Assembly: GCA_036274155.1 (NCBI GenBank)
Contig: DASUGH010000041.1
Span: 69,025-133,024 of the forward strand
DNA length: 64,000 nucleotides
Reading direction: 5' to 3'
DNA from: Gp6-AA40 sp036274155
GTDB taxonomy: Bacteria; Acidobacteriota; Vicinamibacteria; Vicinamibacterales; UBA2999
The notes below the pieces were generated by a model. The model was not told where the DNA came from. It did no database searches and was given only the letters and a program-made list of their open reading frames with translations. The translations under genes were made by a program, and so were the position numbers. Position 1 is the first letter of the stretch; every line of letters begins with the position of its first letter. Below, piece by piece: positions 42,246 through 50,877 of the stretch.

Positions 42246-42391
42246 AACCGAGCTGAAGCTCGGTTCTGTGACGCCATTCGACATCTGCGACTAACCGAGC
42301 TGAAGCTCGGTTCTGCGAGGTGATTCGACGTTCTGCGACTAACCGAGCTGAAGCTCGGTTCTGCGAGGTGATTCGACTCGGTTCTGCGACG
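42246..42391 (+). repeat. Array of three AACCGAGCTGAAGCTCGGTT hairpins plus a fragment
   Basis: Perfect copies of AACCGAGCTGAAGCTCGGTT start at 42246, 42293 and 42341, each followed by CTGTG or CTGCG and a spacer with ATTCGACRTTCTGCGACT. A fourth, truncated copy (GACTCGGTTCTGCGACG) ends near 42391. The period is 47-48 bp, against 39 bp for the array at 1.9 kb. Beyond it, 42392-42743 holds no recognised gene and should include the promoter of the gene at 42744. Confidence 0.9.
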
Positions 42392-42743
42392 CGGAGGAGC
42401 TCACGATCTGTGCGACTCATGACATCAAGCGGTCGACGCGGAAGGCAGTGGTTCGACCTCACGGCGTTCGATACGCTGAGGCAACCTGAAACAGTAGACC
42501 AGGCTCCCCGCACCGGATCTGAAGTCGTTGCATAGGGTCGAGGTACGCAGAGCGCCAGCGGTTTCATCGGACGGAAGATCTTTCACCCTCTGTATCTGCG
42601 CGTTGGAAATCTCTTCCGCACAAACTCCAATAAATCACCACGTTTCGTGAGTTGGCAGGAAGAGTGCTCACTGCTGCCGAACGGGGTGTCGCTTGGCAGC
42701 CCGTCGGTATGGAGCGGGAGTCAATCAGTTCGAGAGAGGAGTG

Positions 42744-43157
42744 ATGATGCTGCGATTTGTCACCTCGGCATTAACGGCAGTCGCGCTCGCCGGCACGGTG
42801 GGCGTGGTCGCACAGGAACGTCAGGATCCCGCGGCTCCGCAGCCGGGCGGTCCACCATCAGCGCAAAGGTCCACTCAGCAAGCAGAGAAAGCCACGTTGA
42901 CCGGCTGTGTCATGGAGGCCAAGACGACAGACGGAACCACGGCCTTCGTGTTGAACAAAGCCGAAGGCGGGTCAGCCGCCATGTACGTCCTCGTCGCCGC
43001 GACGCCGAGCGAGTTGTCGGGTCACGTCAACAAGAAGGTCGAAGTGACGGGACCGGTTCAGCAGCCGAGCGCGCCTGCGGACGCCGACAGCAAGGTGCTG
43101 CGGCCGCCGCTCATGCGTGTCGAGTCTGTGAAATCCGTCGAGGGGAGCTGCAACTAA
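42744..43157 (+). CDS. Small exported protein of unknown function
   Basis: 137 aa from ATG 42744, directly behind GAGAGGAG (a second ATG follows at 42747). A signal peptide ends at VGVVAQE. After a Pro/Gln-rich linker the domain TGCVMEAKTT to HVNKKVEVTGPVQ reads like a small OB-type barrel, a pattern frequent in acidobacterial exported proteins without assigned function. The final VEGSCN places a second cysteine that could pair with the one in TGCV. A strong stem-loop lies 36 bp after the stop. Confidence 0.75.
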   Translation: MMLRFVTSALTAVALAGTVGVVAQERQDPAAPQPGGPPSAQRSTQQAEKATLTGCVMEAKTTDGTTAFVLNKAEGGSAAMYVLVAATPSELSGHVNKKVEVTGPVQQPSAPADADSKVLRPPLMRVESVKSVEGSCN

Positions 43158-43192
43158 GCAGGGCTATCCCCTCAGATCAGGACGCTACAGTC

Positions 43193-43246
43193 AGCGCCGT
43201 TCGGAACTCGAGAGCTCCCGCTCTCGTGGGCGTTTCGAACGGCGCT
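43193..43246 (+). terminator. Long compound stem-loop after the 42744 gene
   Basis: Outer arms AGCGCCGTTCGGAA (43193-43206) and TTCGAACGGCGCT (43234-43246) pair with one bulged base. Inside, CGAGAGC-TCCC-GCTCTCG forms a second perfect 7-bp hairpin. It is 36 bp beyond the stop of the small exported gene and 58 bp before the stop of the convergent propeller gene, so it can serve both as a mRNA 3' end. There is no U-tract, so intrinsic termination is uncertain. Confidence 0.6.
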
Positions 43247-43303
43247 TCTGAATGCGGCAGCGATTCTCGTGCGCGACCTGTCCGTGGACGCCTCGTCGGT
43301 CGC

Positions 43304-45007
43304 TCAGCGGCCATGAGGCGCCAGGCGCTTCAACTCCTCGAACCAGGACAGGACGTATCGAATCTCGACGCCGGTCGCCGCGACTCCGTCAACGACCTGG
43401 CCTTCATCGGTCATGATGAATCGTCCGTCCTTGAAGATGTCGACATTCCTGCCGGCATCCGCGGTGACGTTCAGCGGCACGGCCGCCGCAACCTTCCTCG
43501 GGTTGCCGCCGCGGAACACCCCGACGGTATTGACATCGATCGAAACGAGTGGCCCAGCGCCCGGGAAGTACATCAGTCGCGTACCGTCTCGCGACCAGAG
43601 CGGATGATGACCGGTGTCCCTGGCGGAGACCATGTAGTCCACGCCTGTGGAGGGAAAGGGCTCTGCCCGAATCGATACACCAGCGTTGCCACGCAGCGTG
43701 TAGGCAATGAAACGGCCGTCCGGGGAGAACTCGGCATTGAACGGCCGCGTCGATGTGGCCTTCCCGACGCGGGTGGCCTTTTTCTCGGTCACCGAGTACG
43801 CCCACAACGACGTTTCCCCGCTCTTGTCGTCGACCGCGCTGTAGAGAAGCAGGTTGTGGTGTGGCGACCATGACTCTGGGACGTGCGACGTGCCCTTCTG
43901 CGGCGTCGTCAGCCGCGTTGCCGTATCGGACCCATCGGCGCGCTGCCAGAAGACCGCCGTATCGCCGTCGCGATTGGACTGGAACGCAATCCGCTCGTTG
44001 CCGGCCCAGACGGGAAAACGGTTCCGACCCACGAGCGTGAGCTGCGGCAGGCGTCTGGTTGCCAGTTCGTGGACGAAGATGTTGCCATCCGCGACTACAG
44101 CCACCCTGGTTTCGTCCGGCGAGATCCGGGGCGCCTCGTACCGCGCGCGGGGAAGGTCAACCGGCTGGCGTGCGCCCGCAGGCTCGACGATCGTGAGGCG
44201 GCCTCCGGCGGCGCTTTCCAAGGCTCCGGGGACGTACGCCAGATCGCCTTTCGACGAAAACGCGAAGTGGGCAACCGCCGTACGGGTCGTCGAGAGCGGT
44301 GAACGACGAACGCCCTGCACGATGGCAACTTGAGGGCCTGCGGGCGTGAGCCGACTGGGATCGACCGGCATCGCGAACAATGTGCCGCCGACTGCGTACA
44401 CGACGTGCCCTGTCGGGATATAACGGCCGTCGCTGCCGCCCTCGACGATTGTCTGGCGCGGACCCGAGGGGAGCGGCTGCAGCACGATGCTCGCCGTATC
44501 CCACCTGTCTGCGTCGAGTCCCTTGCCCAGCGTGAACAGCACCCGGTTGCCCGGCAGCATCTGCGGTCCGTACGCCAATTCACTGTCGTCGAGGTCGATG
44601 AGAGTCTCCATTTTTCCGCCCGTCGACCTGACCTGCATGATGCCGCCGATCTGACCAATCAGAATTGTGTCGTCTCGCTCCCAGGTGATCCCGAGGGGAG
44701 TGCTCCTGAGGGCGGTCACCGGAACAGCGACCCCACCGGTTGCCGCGATTCTCTTGAGCGTGCGATCGGTAACGGTGACGAACGCGATTTGACTTCCGTC
44801 GGGCGAGAACGTCGGATTGATGGCCGTCGTCGCATCCTGCGTTCCCGGGATCGGTCTCGCGACGAAATCGTCGCTCGATTTCACATACAGTTGCGAGTCG
44901 GCGGCAAACACGAGGCGGGTCCCATCATTGGAGAAATCGGTTCGGGCTAGATTCTGCCACGAAGCCGGCTGCCGGTCTGGGTCTTCGGGTGAAACAATCA
45001 GGAGCAT
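43304..45007 (-). CDS. PD40 propeller protein, apparently the tail of a lost Ser/Thr kinase
   Basis: 567 aa of TolB-like blades (FSNDGTRLVFAADSQLYVKS, FSPDGSQIAFVTVTDRTLKR, LPGNRVLFTLGKG, ISPDETRVAVVADG, FSPDGRFIAYTLRG). Wording and order match the C-terminal propeller of acidobacterial kinase-PD40 proteins such as the one at 8192-10945. Here there is no kinase domain, no transmembrane segment and no signal peptide: the frame begins MLLIVSPEDPDRQPAS within a blade-like region. Its ATG (45007) overlaps the start codon of the rightward esterase gene, leaving no promoter space. It is therefore probably a 5'-truncated gene, although it could still be translated. Confidence 0.7.
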   Translation of the reverse strand: MLLIVSPEDPDRQPASWQNLARTDFSNDGTRLVFAADSQLYVKSSDDFVARPIPGTQDATTAINPTFSPDGSQIAFVTVTDRTLKRIAATGGVAVPVTALRSTPLGITWERDDTILIGQIGGIMQVRSTGGKMETLIDLDDSELAYGPQMLPGNRVLFTLGKGLDADRWDTASIVLQPLPSGPRQTIVEGGSDGRYIPTGHVVYAVGGTLFAMPVDPSRLTPAGPQVAIVQGVRRSPLSTTRTAVAHFAFSSKGDLAYVPGALESAAGGRLTIVEPAGARQPVDLPRARYEAPRISPDETRVAVVADGNIFVHELATRRLPQLTLVGRNRFPVWAGNERIAFQSNRDGDTAVFWQRADGSDTATRLTTPQKGTSHVPESWSPHHNLLLYSAVDDKSGETSLWAYSVTEKKATRVGKATSTRPFNAEFSPDGRFIAYTLRGNAGVSIRAEPFPSTGVDYMVSARDTGHHPLWSRDGTRLMYFPGAGPLVSIDVNTVGVFRGGNPRKVAAAVPLNVTADAGRNVDIFKDGRFIMTDEGQVVDGVAATGVEIRYVLSWFEELKRLAPHGR

Positions 45008-45689
45008 GGACTCAGTCGCGCTGACGCGGACGATCGAGGCCCGGGTGCACGGCCGGTATCTCGTTCGAGTGCCGCGCTCACCAGGGCCGTGGCCGGCGCT
45101 CTACAGCTTTCACGGGTACGGCGAAGACGCGGTCACGAATCTGACGGCCGTGGAGCGCATCCCGGGTGTGGACGACTGGCTGCTCGTCGCCGTCCAGGCG
45201 CTGCATCCGTTCTACGCGAAGAACGAACGGATTGTGGCGAGCTGGATGACGCGGCAGGACCGGGAGCTCGCCATCGCCGACAACGTGCGCTATGTCCGCA
45301 CCGTCGTCGACGCCGTCGAGCGTGAATACCAGGTGAGCTCGTCGATCGTTTTTGCCGGCTTCTCGCAGGGCGTGGCGATGGCGTACCGGGCGGCAGCGCA
45401 CATCCCGGCGGCAGCCGTGATCGCACTCGCCGGCGACGTTCCTCCCGACATCGCGAGCGCGCCGGACAAACCCGATCGCTCCGTGCTGCCGCACGTGCTG
45501 ATAGGCCGAGGCACAGCCGACGCCTGGTACCCGAAGGAAAAGATGGACGCCGACGCCGCGCGCCTGCTCGAACTGGCCAGCCGCGTTGAAACGTGCGTGT
45601 TCACCGGCGGCCACGAATGGACCGACGCCTTCGCCGCGGCCGCCGGCGGGTTCCTGACGAGGCTGCGCAACGCACCGCACTTCGACTAA
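45006..45689 (+). CDS. Serine hydrolase of the phospholipase/carboxylesterase type
   Basis: 227 aa from ATG 45006 (MDSVALTRTIEARVHGRYLV) with AGGAG 4-5 nt upstream. The alpha/beta hydrolase core is complete: ALYSFHGYGED (oxyanion region), VFAGFSQGVAMAYRAA (GxSxG nucleophile, Ser about 120), GRGTADAWYPKEKMDAD (Asp) and FTGGHEWTDAF (His). No signal peptide, so it is probably cytoplasmic. Substrate unknown. Its 5' end overlaps the head-truncated propeller gene on the other strand and its stop lies inside a 13-bp hairpin. Confidence 0.88.
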   Translation: MDSVALTRTIEARVHGRYLVRVPRSPGPWPALYSFHGYGEDAVTNLTAVERIPGVDDWLLVAVQALHPFYAKNERIVASWMTRQDRELAIADNVRYVRTVVDAVEREYQVSSSIVFAGFSQGVAMAYRAAAHIPAAAVIALAGDVPPDIASAPDKPDRSVLPHVLIGRGTADAWYPKEKMDADAARLLELASRVETCVFTGGHEWTDAFAAAAGGFLTRLRNAPHFD

Positions 45690-45718
45690 CACCGGACTTC
45701 ACTTGGAAGTCCGGTGTT
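45688..45718. terminator. Perfect 13-bp stem-loop at the esterase stop
   Basis: AACACCGGACTTC (45688-45700) and GAAGTCCGGTGTT (45706-45718) form a perfect stem with loop ACTTG. The first arm includes the last bases of the esterase stop codon. It lies between that stop and the convergent acetamidase remnant, so it could end transcripts from both sides, but no U-run follows in either direction. Confidence 0.6.
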
Positions 45719-45772
45719 GGTCGCGGAGCCCGGTTGCGTCGGGCATGCAACCGCGAAGTGGTATCGACGCCT

Positions 45773-47049
45773 CTATCGAGACGGCGCTGTTTTCGGCAGT
45801 TGTGCGAGCGTGGCTTTCGGCAGCTTGGCGGCGAGGCTCACCTGCGTGCCGACGAGGTCCACGACGTCGTACTTCACGGCGAAACCGAGGAGCATTGCCG
45901 CTTCGCTTGGCGCGAGCCGGTAGTCGCGCTCGAGCCAGCGGACCATTCCGCTGGTGGCTTGCTGCAACGCCTGGTCGAGTGAGCCGCCGATCCCGATGCT
46001 GATCAGGAACTCGGCGTTTTCCGCCAGCGGATGACCGAAGTTCCGATCGCGAATCAGATCGACCGTGAATTCGATATCCATCGAGTTTCGAGCGCGTCAC
46101 CGGTCAGCTCGCCGTCGCCTTGCGCGGCGTGGCCGTCGCCGACGAAGAGGAGCGCGCCGGGATGGGAGACGGGCAGGTAGACGGTCGTCCCCTCGCGAAT
46201 CTGGTTGTAGTCCATGTTCCCGCCGAACCGGCCGGAGTCGGTCGTGCGAATCGCCAGATCCCCCTGCGGGGCAACAGCGACACAGCCGACCATCGGGAGA
46301 AGCGGAACCGTCAGGTTCTTGAGGGCGGCGGTCGGCGATTCGAGAAACGCCACGTTCCGAGCCGCATCGATCCGCCAGCGACTGTTGAACGCCGGGTCCC
46401 ATTTCAGGTTCTCCAGCGCTCCCGGCTCGAGCGCGTTGCGCATGATCGAGCTGCCGCTCTGTGCCCAGTCGCGATTCGTCCGTACCCGATTCAAGCGCAC
46501 GACGAGCGTGTCGTTCGGCATCGCACCTTCGACATAGAACGGTCCCGTCTGCGGGTTGCCGCCCGCCGACCGCCGGTTCCCCTTCTGATCGCGTCCACCC
46601 GCGTCCACGCTCCACGTGCGAACCGTGTCGCCGGGGTGAATCCGCAAAGCGGGAGCCACTTTGGAAGAAAAATAGAGATGGAAGCTCGATGGCTCGAACG
46701 CGTGAGTCCTGGGGGACTGAGGAGCGGGAGGAATTCGAACCGCCGTCCACGTCGCCGTCCGGTCGGGAAACACGATGTTCCCCTTCAGCTGCTCGCCATC
46801 GAGTACCCCCTTCGCGACAGCCTTCTGCCGCGTGAACTCGATCGACCTGCCGTGGATCGTCCCCTCGATCGCCTGCCCGCCGGCCGTGCCAGTGAGCTTC
46901 TCGCCCATGACAGTGAGCGACAGACGCATGACGGGCGAGGCGAACCCGTCATCGAGGGTCAGCACCCAGTCGCCTGCCACCGTCAGCTGCGCACTGCCCG
47001 AGGACCCCAGGAGCGCCACGACGAGGAAAACACTGGCGCAACGGTTCAT
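45773..47049 (-). pseudogene. Acetamidase/formamidase-family gene broken by a frameshift
   Basis: The 5' part, from ATG 47049 (MNRCASVFLVVALLGSSGSA, with GGAG upstream), codes a signal peptide, an extra N-terminal beta domain and the acetamidase core (VEGAMPNDTLVVRLNRVRTN, LLPMVGCVAVAPQGD, GRFGGNMDYNQIREG, HAAQGDGELTGDALET). It then ends in an unrelated tail. The adjoining frame from 46081 continues exactly where the family should go on (MDIEFTVDLIRDRNF to VDLVGTQVSLAAKLPK). One base is missing near 46081-46087. Intact members hydrolyse formamide or short amides. Either a real pseudogene or a single sequencing error. Confidence 0.8.
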
Positions 47050-47161
47050 GGTGAGCTCCATCAGAGTACGGGAGAGTCGAACGATGTCCGCTGTGCGACA
47101 GGATCCGCCCACGGTTGCGGCGAGGCACGATCATCCCGAGGCTGCAGCCCGCGGGTCTGCC

Positions 47162-48502
47162 TCAGATCTCCAGCCGCCCCGTGCTGTCGCCGATGGCGTC
47201 GACCCGCGCGCCCATCTTGTCGAGCATCGTCAGCAGCAGGTTCGACATCGGCGTGTGCGGCGCGAACGCCACGTGGCGCCCGCCCTTCAGGTGACCAGAT
47301 GCGCCGCCGGCGAGGACGACCGGCAGCGGATCGAAGTTGTGCTCGTTGCCGTCGCTCAAGCTGCTGCCGTAGAGGATCATCGAGTGGTCGAGCAGGTTGC
47401 CGTCGCCGTCCGGCGTCGAGCGCAGCTTGTCCAGGAAGTACGTCAGCATCTTCACGTGGTAGCGGTTGATCACGGCGAACTGATCCATGTTCTTCCGCTC
47501 GTTCGAGTGATGCGACGCGTTGTGGAACCCCTCGCGCACACCGCTGGCCTGGTACACGGCGTTGCTGTTCTCGCGCGCCAGCATCAGCGTCGAGATGCGC
47601 GTGATCTCCGCCTTGTAGGCGAGCACCTGCAGATCGAACATCAGCTTCAGGTGCTCCTCGAAGTCGGCGGGGATGCCGATCGGCGCGGGAGGCAGATCGA
47701 GGCTGGCTGAGAGCCTGGCGTCGAACTGCTTGACCCGCCGCTCGATCTCACGCACCTCCTCCAGGTAGTCGCGCAGGCGCCGGCGATCGCCGGCTGGCAG
47801 ATCCTTCTCGAGCGACGGCACCTGCTGCTTGATCGAGTCGAGCAGGCTCTGCGCCTGCTGCCGCCGCTCGAGGCGCTGCGCGTCGGTGCTGCCGTCGCCG
47901 AACAGCCGCTCGAAGACGAGCTGCGGGTTGTTCTCCATCGGCAACGGCAGCGTCGTGGATTTCCACGACAGCGTGTTGCGGTACGCACACGTGAAGCCGG
48001 CATCGCCGCACGTCAGATTCAACGGCTCGAGCGCCAGCTCGATCGACGGCAGCGGCGTGTCCTGTCCGACCTGCTGTGCCGCCACCTGATCGACGGTGAC
48101 GCCGACGTGCGCTTCGTTCTTCTTTACCGGGTGGGCACCGCTCAGGAACACCGCCGCGGCGCGAACGTGATTCTCGGCGCCACCGGTATCTTCTCCCGTC
48201 CACGGCGCCACCGGCGCATGCGCCAGGTTGCTGACGATGGTGATGCGGTCGCGGAACGGCTCGAGCGGCTGCAGGATCTCCGAGAACTGGAATGCCGTCC
48301 CCTCGCCCGCCGGCGTCCACTTGTCCATCGTCGCGCCATGCGGAATGTAAATGGCGCCCATTCGCGTCTTCGGCGCAGCCGCGGTCTGGGCCAGCGCCGT
48401 GCCGGCCGGCACCATCGATTCGAGCAGCGGCAGCGCCAGCGTGACGCCGGTGCCTCTGAGGAACGTCCGCCGCGAGAGATGCTTCTTCGTGATGAACGTC
48501 AC
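47162..48502 (-). CDS. DUF1552 family protein, Tat-type export
   Basis: 446 aa from GTG 48502, which overlaps the TGA of the preceding gene in GTGA. A long open frame upstream of this start is only the antisense or shifted reading of that gene. Tat signal SRRTFLRGTGVTLALPLLES, then the family core: IYIPHGATMDKWTP, TIVSNLAHAPVAPWTGED, NHVRAAAVFLSGAHP, FHNASHHSN and HSMILYGSSLSDGNEHNF. DUF1552 is close to DUF1501 in fold and normally sits beside a DUF1592 gene, as here. Function unknown; the genes are expressed as a coupled pair. Confidence 0.92.
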   Translation of the reverse strand: MTFITKKHLSRRTFLRGTGVTLALPLLESMVPAGTALAQTAAAPKTRMGAIYIPHGATMDKWTPAGEGTAFQFSEILQPLEPFRDRITIVSNLAHAPVAPWTGEDTGGAENHVRAAAVFLSGAHPVKKNEAHVGVTVDQVAAQQVGQDTPLPSIELALEPLNLTCGDAGFTCAYRNTLSWKSTTLPLPMENNPQLVFERLFGDGSTDAQRLERRQQAQSLLDSIKQQVPSLEKDLPAGDRRRLRDYLEEVREIERRVKQFDARLSASLDLPPAPIGIPADFEEHLKLMFDLQVLAYKAEITRISTLMLARENSNAVYQASGVREGFHNASHHSNERKNMDQFAVINRYHVKMLTYFLDKLRSTPDGDGNLLDHSMILYGSSLSDGNEHNFDPLPVVLAGGASGHLKGGRHVAFAPHTPMSNLLLTMLDKMGARVDAIGDSTGRLEI

Positions 48503-50874
48503 GGCTCGCTGCCTCCCTCTTTCCGCTTCATCTGGAACGGCACGCTCTTGACGATGCCGGTGACGAGCGACGAGAACCGGTACTCGGGACCCGCCGCGCG
48601 AACGATGTTCCTGACAGCAGGCATGTCGAAGTACTCGACCCGCCGCCCGAGCGCGTACGTTAGCAGCTTTTCGGTGGCAGCGGCCACCACCGCCTCGCGC
48701 CGGTCGAGCAGCGCTTTGCGCAGACTTGCCGGGCCGTTCAGCTCGGTTCCATCCGTGAGCCGGCCGGCTGTGTTGATCGGCGCTCCGCTGTCCACGTTCC
48801 TCCAGGCGCCGACCAGGTCGAAGTTCTCGAGCGCAAACCCGATCGGGTCCATCACCGCGTGACAGGCGGCGCAGCTCGAGTTCGCCCGGTGCCGCTCCAG
48901 CCGCTGACGCAAAGACGTGGCGGTGGCGCCAGGCGCCGACGACGCGTCCAGATTGACTTCGACGCCCGGCGGCGGCTGCGGCACCGGCGCGCCAAGCAGA
49001 TTCTCGAGAATCCACTTGCCGCGCTTCACCGGCGACGTGCGATTGCCCACCGATGTGACGGTGAGGAGACTTCCCTGCCCGAGAAGCCCGCGTCGCACGT
49101 CACCGTCAATCCTGACGCGGCGGAACCGGCTGCCACGGATGTTCGGGATCCCGTAGTGCCGCGCCAGACGCTCGTCGACGAACGTGTAGTCGGCATCGAT
49201 GAGATCGAGCACGCTGCGGTCCTCGCGGACGATCGTTTCGAAGAGCAGCTCCGTCTCGCGCCGGAACGAGTATCGGAGGTTGCCGTCGAAGGCTCGTGTC
49301 GACGGAGACACGCTGTCGAGCTGACGCAGCAGCAGCCACTGCCCCGCGAGATTGTCGATGAGCGCCTGCGCTCGCGGATCGGCCAGCATGCGGCGCGCCT
49401 GCTGTTCGATGACGGCGGGATCCGACAGCCGCCGCGCCGCCGCCGCTTTCAGCAGCTCCTCGTCCGGGCTCGTGCTCCAGATGAAGAACGACAGCCGCGA
49501 CGCCAGCTCGATGTCGCTGATCCGGTAGGCAGCGCCGGCAGCGACGTTTGCCGGCTCGCGCTCGAACCGGAAGATGAACTGCGGATCGACGAGCACGCGC
49601 GCCAGCGCGTATTGAATCCCCGTTTCGAAGCCGCGCAGCTTCCGCCCCGACTCGTAGAACCCCATGAGCATGTCGATCGCGGGATCGCTCTCGGCAACAG
49701 GACGTCGATAGGCGCGGCTGGCGAGAGAGGACAGAATCCGGCGGGCGCAGGCGGCATCCCCCGGCGCGGCCGCGGCGCCATCAATCGCGGCCGCGTCCCG
49801 CCGAAGTCCGGAGGACGAAGGCGGACTACACAGAAACAGCCGTCGCCGGCTTGGCGTGTTGCCGGGCCCCGTGGCATTGAATGGGCCGTTGATGCCGAGG
49901 CTCTGCACCCCCGCGCTCGTGGCCAGCTCCGAGTAGAGATCGTCGACGCCGCGTGCGTTCCTCGTCCGGATGATGGCGACGCCGATCGTCTGCGGACCGG
50001 CGGGGATCCTGATCCGGAGATCGCGAGGCACCGTTCGCTCGAACAGCCGCAGCCGCTCGCCGTTCAGCGTGATCTCGAGCGCTTCCTCGCCGCCGACGGC
50101 GGAGAGCCCGAATCCAGCACCCGAACGGCCGACCCTGAACTCGTACTCCGCGTCGAGCGGGAACACGTGCTCGACGAGCAGGCCGCCGCGCGTCCCGAGC
50201 GGCATCCCCTCGCGATGCTCCGCCTGCGACAGGCCGCGCGGCGCACTGTAGGTGGTGAGCCCGGGGCTCGTTGTCATGTCGCCAACGGCGAGGCGGCTGA
50301 TCTTCGCAGCCGCCGACACGTACGCCTGCATGAGCGCCGGCGACACGCTCAAGACGCTGGCGATGTTGTCGAAGCCTTCCGTCGAATCGTCACCCGGCAG
50401 CATCGACGCCGCGTCGATCGGCAGGTCGAGCAGGTCGCGGACGGCGTTGCCGTATTCCGCGCGGTTGAGGCGATGGAGGACGGGTGCGCCAGGGTTTGGG
50501 TTCGCGGCGGCGGCACGATCGATCGCGTTCTCGATCTGCGCCGCCACACCGTCGAGCGCCGCGCGCTCTGGTCGTGGCGCTCCGCTCGGCGGCATCATGC
50601 CGGTTCGGAGCTTCCGGACCACCTTCTCCCACGTCTGCGCATCGCGCACCGCACCGGCGGCGTCGAACGGCGCCAGGACGAGGCCGCCGGCTTTCACACG
50701 CTCGTTGTGGCAGGTCAGGCAATAGCGGTCGAGCAGCGGCTGCGGCGGCGCGCCGGGTGTCGACACCTGCGGCGCCGCAGCCGCGCGGTTCTGTCCCTGG
50801 GTCTCGACTCCGGCAGACGCGGCGACGAGCAGTGCGACTGCAGCCGCAAGAGCGATCGACGGCTTGGTACGCAT
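48499..50874 (-). CDS. DUF1592-type multidomain cytochrome-like protein
   Basis: 791 aa with a signal peptide (ends SAGVETQG). Domains in order: a PSCyt-type haem domain with RYCLTCHNERVKAGG (CxxCH, about residue 55), DUF1587 (ENAIDRAAAA to DDSTEGFDNIASVLSVS), a central sugar-binding-like insert, DUF1592 (about 390-520, ASRLSFFIWSTSPDEELL), DUF1588 (VDERLARHYGIPNI, SPVKRGKWILENLLG, with a second haem site SSCAACHAVMDP) and DUF1585 at the end (EKLLTYALGRRVEYFDMP). Two CxxCH motifs imply two covalent haems in the periplasm. The family is typical of Planctomycetes and Acidobacteriota; its redox role is unproven. Confidence 0.93.
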   Translation of the reverse strand: MRTKPSIALAAAVALLVAASAGVETQGQNRAAAAPQVSTPGAPPQPLLDRYCLTCHNERVKAGGLVLAPFDAAGAVRDAQTWEKVVRKLRTGMMPPSGAPRPERAALDGVAAQIENAIDRAAAANPNPGAPVLHRLNRAEYGNAVRDLLDLPIDAASMLPGDDSTEGFDNIASVLSVSPALMQAYVSAAAKISRLAVGDMTTSPGLTTYSAPRGLSQAEHREGMPLGTRGGLLVEHVFPLDAEYEFRVGRSGAGFGLSAVGGEEALEITLNGERLRLFERTVPRDLRIRIPAGPQTIGVAIIRTRNARGVDDLYSELATSAGVQSLGINGPFNATGPGNTPSRRRLFLCSPPSSSGLRRDAAAIDGAAAAPGDAACARRILSSLASRAYRRPVAESDPAIDMLMGFYESGRKLRGFETGIQYALARVLVDPQFIFRFEREPANVAAGAAYRISDIELASRLSFFIWSTSPDEELLKAAAARRLSDPAVIEQQARRMLADPRAQALIDNLAGQWLLLRQLDSVSPSTRAFDGNLRYSFRRETELLFETIVREDRSVLDLIDADYTFVDERLARHYGIPNIRGSRFRRVRIDGDVRRGLLGQGSLLTVTSVGNRTSPVKRGKWILENLLGAPVPQPPPGVEVNLDASSAPGATATSLRQRLERHRANSSCAACHAVMDPIGFALENFDLVGAWRNVDSGAPINTAGRLTDGTELNGPASLRKALLDRREAVVAAATEKLLTYALGRRVEYFDMPAVRNIVRAAGPEYRFSSLVTGIVKSVPFQMKRKEGGSEP

Positions 50875-50877
50875 GGG

